From the NCBI GenBank assembly GCA_003254885.1, contig QANT01003581.1:1-64000 (forward strand): a DNA stretch of 64,000 nucleotides, read 5' to 3'. A program made the translations under genes and the position numbers. Of the stretch, positions 16,201-26,021 are shown one piece after another. The notes below the pieces were generated by a model that was given only the letters and a program-made list of their open reading frames with translations, was not told where the DNA came from and searched no databases. Every line of letters begins with the position of its first letter. The stretch's first letter is position 1. Origin of the DNA: Purshia tridentata (Eukaryota; Streptophyta; Magnoliopsida; Rosales; Rosaceae).

Positions 16201-17068
16201 TAGGGATGGTTTACCTGCTACACTGAAAGCCCTTGAAATTGATAACTGTGGGAAATTAGAGATGCCCATTAATCACTACTATGAATCCCTTGAAAGCTTG
16301 GCCATATGGAGTAGCTGTGATTCTCTTGAGTCCTTGCCATTGGACCTCTTCCCAAATTTAAACAATCTCAAAATACGGAGCTGTAAGAGTCTGAAATCAC
16401 TTTCTTTTTCAGGTGAACCTAACCACGAGCTCATGTCTCTGAGTTTCTTGGAAATCTGGGATTGTCCTAGTTTGGTTTCTTTTCCTGATAGAGGATTTCC
16501 AGCACCCAACCTGACACAATTCAAGGTAACAGATTGTGGGAATTTGAGGTCATTGCCTGAACAGATGGACACACTCCTATCTCTTCAGTATTTAGAAATA
16601 TCTGGATGTCCAGAGCTTGAGTCATTTCCTGACAGGGGCTTGCCCTCTAATTTGAGTTCACTCTATATTTGGGATTGCAACAAACTCATTACACAGCGAA
16701 TGCATTGGAAGCTAACAAATCTGAGCTCTCTTAGATGTTTGAGTATCATGGGTGGAAAACGGGCTGATGTCCAGTGCTTTCCAGAGGAGGGGCTGCTGCC
16801 TATCTCTCTTACCTCTCTCTCCATCTGTGGACTTCCAAATCTGACATCACTTGATAAGGGGCTCCAACAACTCACTGCTCTTGAAAAATTGGAAATCAGC
16901 CACTGTCGTAACCTCCAAAGCTTACCAGAAGAAGGGCTGACACCTATTTCTTACCTGTGCATCAGAAAATGTCCTTTGTTGAAACAATGTTGCCAAAATG
17001 ACAGAGGAGAGTGGTCCAAGATAGCACATATTCCCTGCATAGAGATTGACAATGATATGATCTTATGA
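13286..17068 (+). CDS. CC-NBS-LRR disease resistance protein (RPP13-like 1 type)
   Basis: Single exon, 1260 residues, normal for this class. An Rx-type coiled-coil domain (about 1-170) carries VEDLLDEID at 82-90 (EDVID-like). The NB-ARC domain (about 170-500) has the P-loop GMGGIGKTT (205-213), kinase-2 LIVLDDVW (280-287), RNBS-B GSKIIVTTRS (307-316), GLAL (372-375) where GLPL is usual, and MHD (495-497). Leucine-rich repeats fill about 540-1240, with many plant-type units such as LRYLDLSHTAIQRLPESV. Such proteins are intracellular receptors that detect pathogen effectors and switch on cell death and immunity through ADP/ATP exchange. ATG at 13286 is the first in frame (GACTATGGCT) and no frame break is seen. 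No close paralogue lies in the window. Dead kinase fragments lie on both sides. Confidence 0.95.
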   Translation: MAAALVGGAFLSASLQVLFDRMASREFVDFIRGKKLNAGLLEKLKITLLSVNSVLSDAEDKQITNLAVKEWLVELRDAVYGVEDLLDEIDTAALQKKLEEAESESRSRKSQVQDFNCTLLNAFDRELELKIEEILERLEFIAQKKYVLGLKEGIKDIPPRRLPATSLVEESGVYGRDEDKETIVRLLVSDGDVCGNKICVIPIVGMGGIGKTTLAQLVYNDVRVRGFFDLKAWVCVSEEFDVLRITKTIFETITMQNCGINDLNLLQVKLKDELMAKKFLIVLDDVWNEDYLDWDVLRKPFVSGVHGSKIIVTTRSENVALIMGTVPSHHVKQLSDEDCWLLFAKHAFNDIESRAQPNLEEMGRKFVKKCKGLALAAKMLGGLLRSKLDPEDWNNILTSEIWDLSEDTHNILPALRLSYDHLPSHLKQCFSYCSIFPKDYEFGRKELVLLWMAADLLRHPKRKKRMEEVGEEYFHDLISRSLFQKSCANQSLFVMHDLVNDLAKYVSGEFCLRLENDLSDKSIRKIRHLSFPRTAHDDFKKFKMFYEAKYLRTFLPLKVQAPYGRFHLSNKVTHDLLPRLRCLRVLSLSQYKISELPESVGNLKHLRYLDLSHTAIQRLPESVSTLYQLQTLILSCCFSLTELPTNMGRLINLRHLDISHTKLKEMPLQMSKMKNLQIVTDFILGKNSGCNIRELRELQKLRGTLSISGLQNVTNAGYALEANMTGKKHLDELVLKWAGQTDDSQYERNVLERLQPHVSLKELKIEYYGGTRFPDWLGDHSFTSMVSLCLKDCKNCCFLPPLGQLPFLKKLHISGFDGVGMVGTEFYGNCSSINKPFRSLEILKFDDMLGWQEWSSFGGANGGGAFPRLQELYLQRCPNLTGGIPDYLPSLTTLWIFRCQQVVASLPRAPYIRDLKFGYCDKLQLKELPSELHWLRIEGCHVLESIPGHVKQTKPCLRELFISDCSSLVSFPRDGLPATLKALEIDNCGKLEMPINHYYESLESLAIWSSCDSLESLPLDLFPNLNNLKIRSCKSLKSLSFSGEPNHELMSLSFLEIWDCPSLVSFPDRGFPAPNLTQFKVTDCGNLRSLPEQMDTLLSLQYLEISGCPELESFPDRGLPSNLSSLYIWDCNKLITQRMHWKLTNLSSLRCLSIMGGKRADVQCFPEEGLLPISLTSLSICGLPNLTSLDKGLQQLTALEKLEISHCRNLQSLPEEGLTPISYLCIRKCPLLKQCCQNDRGEWSKIAHIPCIEIDNDMIL

Positions 17069-18372
17069 TCTAAAACTGTTAAAGAATCTCCGTTCTTTTC
17101 CAAACATTCAATTCCTCGCAGGTACTTATTATGCACTAACAATTTCAGTGGCAAATTAAACAATTATATAATGAATTTCTTGATATTTTCAATTATTGAT
17201 CTTTTATCATTTTTCAAATGTTTGCTTATTTAACCAGTGCCAAGGCTGGCGCCTATTCCCGCGTATTCAGGCTTGAAGCTCACAGAAATATGCTGTAACA
17301 ACAAAAAATTCACTTATGATTTCTTCTTTCCTATGTCCATTATCACATATCTTTCATCATTTGTTGTTCATCTTCACTAATTTTTCACATGCTCTCAATC
17401 CTATACATCCTCAGAGCTTCTAACAGGAATCATATAGATGATCGTACCAAATCAATTTTTATTACCTGCAACTAAGGTAATGGGTCTAGTTCTACGCTCT
17501 GTTGCGACAGCTGCATAGAAAAGAAAACCTTTGAAAAACCTGGCCGGAGGTAGGTCTCAAGTTGAGCTTATATTTGATCACACAATCATTATTTCAGAAC
17601 TTTTACAACATTTAGGATGACTTTTACTTGGAAAAAAAAATAAAATTGTAAGGGCATGGAAGTATAGTTGACTACCACTAAGTTTGTATAATCTCTTAAG
17701 TTGCTTGGGTTCTATTGCTTGATAAGCAGAGTTGCTTCTCTTATCAGACGTAAAATTTAACAGGCTAGTGATTGTAGATTGATAACAACTAGTAGGCCTT
17801 TGCTCTTAGCTTAATCGCTTGAGGCCCACACAACAGCAATGTTTATACATAGCTCCATGAAATTATTACAGCTAGCCTGATTTTGAGCTTAGTGGACAAA
17901 TCTGTGGTAATAAAATTTAAAATCTTAGCCTTCACTCTTACCTCATATAAGATATTTTATTTTGTTCAAACAAAAGTTACTTTTTCGGTTGCACTGTACT
18001 GTATCTGTTCATTACTAATTAGTCTCCACTCTTTGCTGATACAATCACAATTTGCATATTTGGTATTTGAAATGAATAATATGACTAAAAAAGTATTTAG
18101 CTAATTAGTTCTTTTAATATCATAATTAAAAATGAAAAGGATCCCATCCCGCAAACAACATAGGTCAATGACTTGTTTAAAAAACAGAAAATTTCTTCCC
18201 CGATGCGTTTTCGCTTGTACAGCCATATATGTAATATCTCTAGTATATTTCGTATCTCTAGAACTTCTTGTTTCCATAGATAAATAGATAAATTTAACCC
18301 ATTATTGTAGCTCAAGCTTGTTTATAGTGTCCTAATCTTGGCCACTATCTTAATATCATTAATTGCCTGCAG
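17069..18372. other. Downstream flank of the resistance gene
   Basis: AT-rich sequence without a supported gene. It probably contains the 3' UTR of the NLR. The open frames at 17883-18104 and 18097-18315 look random. Confidence 0.5.
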
Positions 18373-19080
18373 AGTGAAGAGTGGACCAAACATACCAAGC
18401 AGGAGCTCACCGTCGCCACCAACAACTTCTCCCCAAGCTCTATTATAACTGATGGTGACTTTGGTCGCATATACAAGGACTAGTTCTCCAACGGCCTCAC
18501 TGTCGCTGTGATTGCAACCTAGTCAAGCTTATCGGGTATTGCTTGGCGGAAACTTGCAGGTTCGTTGTTTACGAGTTCATTGAGGAATGGTAGTCTCTAC
18601 GACTGGCTGCATAGACGGGGAGTTTCAGAAGCCTTGCCTTGGGAAAAAAGGATTAAGATCGTCAATATTTGCATGGATTGGAAAGGCCAATCATTCACAG
18701 AGATATAAAGGCCGGACGTGGCTTATTGGACTCTCAATTTGAGGTTTATCTTTCTGATTTTGGGCTCGCACGAATGTTGGACCCCTTGCAAACACACGTG
18801 TCGATCCGTTCTATTTGGCAACATTGAAAGGGGATGTGTACGGCTTTGGAGTTTTGTGTTGGAGATTGCATCTGGGAGGCTTCCGACTGCCATGGCTTGG
18901 ACCTCATCTGTTGAGGGAATATAACGGCTTCCTCAATATGCCAAGATGCTCATTGCCCAAAACAGGCAGATTGAAATAGCGGATTCAAGGATCTTTAGGG
19001 TGACATTAAAAGAAACTAATATTATGGAGTATTTTCTTCTGTGCCTTAATGATGACCCAGAAAAAGGCCCTAAATGAGTA
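18373..19080 (+). pseudogene. EMS1-like LRR receptor kinase, kinase-domain remnant
   Basis: The order of kinase subdomains is preserved across shifting frames. ATNNFSPSSIITDGDFGRIYK (18407-18480) is the juxtamembrane and glycine-rich region, followed by SNGLTVAV. NLVKLIGYC and VVYEF-EE-SL-DWLH (18520-18615) come next, then the catalytic block with IIHRDIKA (about 18690-18710), SDFGLARMLDP (about 18750-18785), a VYGFGVL-like segment (about 18835-18860) and AKMLIAQNRQIEIADSRIF (18940-18993). The segment containing the VAIK-type lysine context and the alpha-C helix is deleted, there is a stop directly after the glycine loop (18481), and several frame changes follow. No LRR or transmembrane part is present. 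The pattern fits EMS1/MSP1-type LRR receptor kinases. Confidence 0.85.
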
Positions 19081-19508
19081 GGGTCGTACAATTTTTTAAT
19101 ATAATTCCAATGTGAAATTTTATTTGTAGAGTTGGTGGATTGGTAAGTAAATGATCGTCATGTTACTTCGCAGTAAATCCAGAGCACATATGATTTCTAA
19201 AGTTTACCTCATTAGAATTTGGAAAATTTTATTTATATTCAACAATCCTCTCATTTTACCTGACACAATTTTAATAATTGAATGAATGACAATAATATCT
19301 CTAAAGACGAGGCCGGATCCGAACATGCACTATTAAAGTGGACTGGAAATGCACTATTAAAGTGGACTGGAAATGGACTGAGACAAATTGTTTGATAATA
19401 GGACCTTAAAAATTGCCTATTTTATAGTTTTTACCCAAAAAAAAACTACGAACCTGCAAGCAGAGAGCTAGAGACTAGAGGCTTCGAAATAAAGTTTCTC
19501 ACCATCGT

Positions 19509-22500
19509 ATGCCTTCCGTCCCTTACCCAGCTTACAAATTAAAAGGTAAAGTTCCCTTGCTCTCCGTCCCCCTAAGTCATCAGGACACGTTTCAAGTCGA
19601 CAGCTTACCGGCAGGAATGAATCTCCCTCTCACCGGCGACAAGAATAGGCCAAGAAGAAGCTCAAGAGCTCCGGCCACAGTGCAGACTCTTGACCATGAC
19701 ATCCTTTGCATCATCTTCTCTCTCCTCGACTTCTTCGACCTCATACGTTGTTCCGTTGTATGCAAAACCTGGTACTCCTCTACTCGAAAGTATCTTGGTT
19801 TCGAGATTTTGAAGCCCAAGTGTGAAATGGTTTTTGTTATTTTCAACGAAGGAGTAAGATTATCAACAAATCTAAGTTGCTTGAAGCGCTTTACTACAAG
19901 CAGTGGCAGATGGGGCTTGTGGGTTCTGGGAATAGCTCCAGTAGCGGTCCAGAAAAAGCTTTGAAGGTTTATTTGGAGGAGTTGGCCCTGGAGCGTCACA
20001 GGCTGGCGTTACAGGAAGACCGGATTAATGTTGATCAGTGGATAGGTCACTCTGTTGGGTACTGCCTTTGTCCTTCTTACAATTCACCTTTCTTCTTTTA
20101 CTTTTGTGGGTTGATGGAATTGTTGTGATTCTGTAAAGTTTTGAATTTCTGTGTGTCTATACATTTTCTTAAACTCGTGTTAAATGTAAGTAGCCCAAAG
20201 TCATGCATGGGAAGTAAATTTGTCAAATTCAAAACCAGGTACATTACATACTCTAAAAATTAAATTTAGAGCTGGATAAAGGGCATGGAATATTCTATAG
20301 AATGAATTGAGGACTCCGGCAAACTTGGTATTCGTGGATAGAACAAGTTGGAAGGTAATTACTAGAACTGTTGCCTGTGAAGCCCTTTCATAAAGAAACA
20401 GTTGTCTCATCAACTGATGGGGCAAATTGAATGGCTGTCAGAGAGGTGACTTGCTTTAGAAGGAAATGGTAGTCAAGCTTGGTGTAATTAGTGTGAAAAT
20501 AAAAATGCAGGGTAGATGCCATATAAGTAGTGTTGAGACTATCACAATGGAGGGTGGTAGGTGTTGAGATCAGATGATGAAGCTCGTGGTGAAGATGAGA
20601 AATCCATATCATTTCATCAGAAACATAAGAGAGATACTTAGATAATTAGATTCAACACTGAAGCCAGAAACAGTGGAAATCAAAGAGATAATATCTGGAC
20701 TAGAACATGCAGAGTCTTGAAGTTGAACGTTGGGTGTAGATGTAGTTGACAATAGCAAGGCGAGTAGTACATGGTGTACCCACGAATTGAGCAACATAAT
20801 GCATGACATAGGGAATATCATCCAGTTTAGTGAGAATCAAACAATGCAAGAAGTCAATGGGCTGACGGTAATCTCTGGTATTAGAGAAAGGAATGGATTA
20901 CCATCAAGACTCAAGAGCATATAATGTGACTTTGCATGGAACAGAGTATTGCATGGCTTGTACTAAATCATGGTGCCACGACGAGATCAAGAGTATACTT
21001 TTTCTAAGATAGATGGAGACCAGGTCGTAAAGTTGACATTGTCGAGGCCAAAGAAATAGTGAAGAGGGTTGAGATCCTTGATCTCAAACTGTTTTCGAAG
21101 GGGATGAGTCATATCCGTTTCTTGAAAATACCATGTAGAAAGACATTCTTTACATCCAATTGACGGAGTGACCAACTAGTAGAGACAACAAGACAAAGTA
21201 CAGTACTACAGTGTGCATGGTGGTAAGTATGACTAGGACCCTGAATGTCTCATAATAGTCTAGGTCATTCCGTTGTTGAAACCCTTTGGCTATAGGCGGG
21301 CTTTGTGATGTTCAATAAACTCTTTCGCTAACCATTTGATTTCGAAAACCCATTTGCAACAGACGGCCTTTTGTTGTGTAGATTGAAGAACCAAGGTCCA
21401 GTCTGATTTTTTTTAAGAAGAATATTAAACTCATTAGTCACAACAGCTTGTCATTTTGGTTAACGAACAACTTGAGAGTTACATGTGGGTTCTTCTTTAG
21501 AAGTGGAAAGCTAAGCAACATAAGAGAGGGTGTGGGTAACGGGCTGTACCAGTGAGGGACCATCAATTCCATCACAGTCTAGTCACCATGGATGAGGCCA
21601 AGAAAGTTAAGACTGCTCAGGTGATGAACTGGTTGCAGCAGATGTGGAAGCTGGAGGGTTTGAAACATGGAGCCTGCACAGTAATGCCATTTTGTTCAGG
21701 AGTGTGGGGACATGACATGTGGTGAGGAATACCAAGGGAGTCATGCGATTCAGAGAAAGAGGTGATTAACTTATTCAATGGCTCCACCACTTTGAAGGCA
21801 TTTTAGGCTGCAACACGCTTGAGGCATCATCACTATTTATTATGATTATAACCAATATCAAACTGAAAATTTCACTTCCCTTGCAACCATCATTGTCACC
21901 ATGTCCACCACTAGCTTTGGGCCACTAACACCATTTTTCGGTGGGGACCTTCACTACATGCCATTCCTCAGCTACCATTTTGTGAACAGTTTATGTTAAG
22001 TTTACATAAAAGAAATCACTTGCGCATGAGGATGGAGCTATGTGGGGTTTTCCACTTACGTGGGGTTTGAGCAGATATGTTATGGGGACCTTCACTACAT
22101 GCCATTCCTCAGCTACCGTTTTGTGAACAGTTTATGTTAAGTTTATATAAAAGAAATCACTTGCGCATGAGGATGGAGCTATGTGGGGTTTTCCACTTAA
22201 GTGGGGTTTGAGCAGATATGTTTTTTTTTTTTTTGGGTAACGATATTTGGTTTTTTCACTTCAGTGGAGTTTGGTTAGATGTCATCTATAAATTCACTAG
22301 TTGATGCAAAAATATGAACTTTGTGACATTTACATCTAAATCTGAATGCTTGTTACACCTCAAGAGATATTTCATGCCTCATATTTCGGTTTTTATCACA
22401 TTTTAGATTATAATTTTCCTAAAGTTGTAAATATTTTGTATAACAAAATTCTGAACCTGAGGCATTAAAAAAATTCTAAAGTTACATGTCTGGTTTATGT

Positions 22501-25500
22501 TTGGCTGTGTGCATCTAAGCAGACACATATGAGGATGATACATTTTTCTAACCCTGCTTTCTATTAGGGTTGATCAGTGTCGAAAGAAGATGGCGCTGCT
22601 TCTTACTGGCGTTGGTGATAAAGTAATTTCCCTTGCACACAACTTACAAAGCGAGCATCTATATATATATATATATATCTGTGTGTGTGTTATATGTAAC
22701 TATATTATAATTTTCATAGCTTATTTATTATCTAAAAGCATAAGAAGTCTTGAATCCCGATCAACACAAGAATTAAGGAGGGAGCATTACATTATTGTAC
22801 TTCAATCATATGTTAATACATCACAGTTCCTTCCTAAATTTTTTCTGTCTTGATTTTCAACTATATACTATGATATTGTATTGTTTTATTATTAGATTTT
22901 GGATATGCTCAAGAAGTATGGAGCTGTTAAAATAGGATGTAAATGAAAGTATTGGTATAAAACCTACATATGCTTACTTTGTTCCTTTTTAGAAACCTGG
23001 TTTGAGGATCATATTAACAAACATCATATCCAAACTAGATGAGCTTGGCTGTAGAAGAAGTTTTCTATTTGAGGGAAATAGTATTATTGAATAAATGGTC
23101 CATCTTTTCAGTTGTCGCCAGCTCAAATTTCATGTAGATTGACCTTTCCCACTTTATAGCAACTCTCACCCTTTTACCACCTAAGCCAAGGCTCCTAGGG
23201 CTTTGTTGCCTATGCACTTCTTCATGTGGTACCTTTTAACAACTATATTGCTTGTGAGCAAGGATTTTGGTTTTTGTAGGATTAACATGCCTTTTTTTCT
23301 TTTTTTTTTCTTTTGGCCAACTCTCTCTCCTCTTGATAGCTTTTAGCTCTAAACTCCAGAACTTATGAAATGTCATTAGTTTTGTGGTATTCATCTCATG
23401 AGATTTTTTTTTGTCCTCTGACTTTTGGTACGCAATGATGCTAGGTTATGCGTCTTTGGTCATTGGAAAGCTATAAATGTGTGGGAGAATATCCCATTCC
23501 AGACAAGGTCCCTTTAGTTGACTTTGATTTTGATGAGAGCAAGGTAACTCGGAACTACTGCTTTTTGGTTTTCCATTTATGCGAGATTTAATCCTATCAA
23601 CCATTTAATAGACCAACAGATCCATCTGTGACTTATTCTGGATATATCATTGACTTAATGTCCAGACTGTGAAGCAAGACTGTAACATGCAGTTTGCTAG
23701 ATCACATCTTCTTGTTAAGGATTGGAATATTGAACAGATCCATGCAAATGTATCATTAACATCGATTATATGACAGAGCATGTATGGGTTATTAAAATAT
23801 GCTATTGAACTTACTGCATTCTTCTAGGTTCCTTCGAAATGTAAATAGCATATATCATGTTCGCATTCCCTTTTCTATTTTCCCCTTACTAGTTTATATC
23901 ATGTTCCCTAATCATGGTCAAATTATTTGACCTTTGATCCGCAGTGCAAATGTGCTTAGCCACTACATTTATACTTATTAAAAGCGTGTTGTTTTCTCTT
24001 ATTGAAGGGAATTTTCTGGTATCTATAAAAGTCTTATTTTTCTGTAGATTGTTGGTTTGCTTGGCACTCGTATATGCATATGGAGGCGGAATGGGATAGG
24101 AAGAGTATTCCCCTCTCATCAGGGCACCTTTCCAAAGGGTTTATGCATCCGGTATATGCATAAAATCATAAATATTCTGCTTACATTTTGTTGTAATGTA
24201 TCTGGTCAAAATGTATTGCTTCATGAGCTATAATATGCATCGTAAATACTAATAACATAAATTTTATTATTTTATAATTTAGTTTCTTTCACCATATCGT
24301 TGAGCAGGAGCTTGTCTGAATAGTTTGATTTTGAGCTTCTATTAATGGTTCTCCGTAAAATCTCTCATTTTGATTGATTATATCCTATTTTATGTTAATA
24401 AATGTTACCACTATTATTGCTTTTAGACTTAAATGGCATACAGGATGCTTTCTCTTGCTGAAGACCTTTCAAAATTGAAGATTTGGTATGTACAAATGTT
24501 ACCTCCTTCTCTGAATGTAGTTACTGCAATCCTGAGGCTGTGGTTGGATGTGAGGATGGGACAGTTCGTGTATTTGACATGTACAGTAGAGAATGTTCTC
24601 AAATCATTAGGTAAGCACTGCAAGAAATATATTTACTAAATTGGTGTTTATAATTGTTTTTTCCTTGTAAGAAATAGAGTGGACTTGACTTGTGATTATA
24701 AGGTTACAGAATACAGCTTAAGATGGTACTTTTTGACTTTTAGAGAAGCATTTAATTTCAAGAGACAGATAAATTCTTGCCAGTAAAAGGGAAAAGTGTA
24801 TATATGTTAGAATAAACTTCCTGTCTGGCATTAAGTCCCGTGTATTGCTGTAATATGCATCTATATACTGCTCAATGGTTTATGGACTTCATGTTATATT
24901 CTTTTGATTCCTGATCGCAGAATGCATGATGGGCCAGTAACATGCTTAAGTGTGAGTGATGATCAATTGATTCTTAGCGGGTCTTCTCTTGGTAGTATCA
25001 CAATATCTGGACTTTTATCTGATCGGCCGGTAGCGAAGTTAAGATCAAGAAATAACACAGGTTAAGTTGTATGCCTGCTCTATCAAGAACTTTCGGAGTA
25101 CAATTGGATTCTAACTATGTTATCTTATATCTACCATTTATGGAAATATTTTCTCCTTTTTATGCCCTCAGCGTTTACAGTAATTTTTGTCTTCTGTCTG
25201 GAGTTGGTTTTTATTTAGTTATTGGTTTCTCCTCATTCTGTAATACCATGATATATATGTTATGTAAATGTATGATGCAAAGAAGAGACTTGTGTTGCCA
25301 GTTGTGATATTTTTAGCCTTCACTCCTGGTGTTTCCTTCAGCCATTTGGACACCTTTAATCCTTCATAGTAACACTTGTGGCTTAGTGATGCAGAACAAG
25401 GAGAGAAGTAGAGAATGAAGAGAGAGAGAGAGAGGGGTGCTGTTCTTTGCTAAGTGAACGGATGAGGGGTTTTGGTGGGGGAAAGAGGGCCAAAGTGCTT

Positions 25501-25987
25501 TGGAGCTGCAGATTATTAGCCATTTTTTGGGTTATTTGGATGGAGAGAAATCAAAGAATTTTTGAAGATTATAAAGGGATAGATGTGGTAGAACTGTGGG
25601 AATTAGTTTCTTTTTGGTCATCTTTTTGGGCCTCTGTCTATAGCGTTTTTAAGGGAGTGTTTTTGTCTGCCATTCTACTAGATTGGAAGGCAGCAATTAG
25701 TTAGTTTTGGACTTGATATGTTTAGTTTAGGGTGTGGGGCGAGAGTTGTTTTTCTGATTTTGTTTTGTACCTTAGTTGATGGACTCTTTGTCCATTGTTT
25801 GTACAGTTTTGTGATCTTTTCAATAAATGATCTTTCTTCCCAAGAGAGAGAGAGAGAGAGAGAGATTTATGTTCCCAGTTGTGATATTTTTAGCCTCCAC
25901 TCCTGGTATTTTTGTCAGCCATTTGGACACCTTTTGTCCTTGGTAACACTTGTAGCTTAGTCCTACAAGAAGAGAAGTAGAGAAAAA

Positions 25988-26021
<34 letters not shown>

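Noticed and set aside
13615-16875. Minus-strand open frames across the NLR
   Set aside because: Antisense shadows of a long coding exon without recognisable domains.
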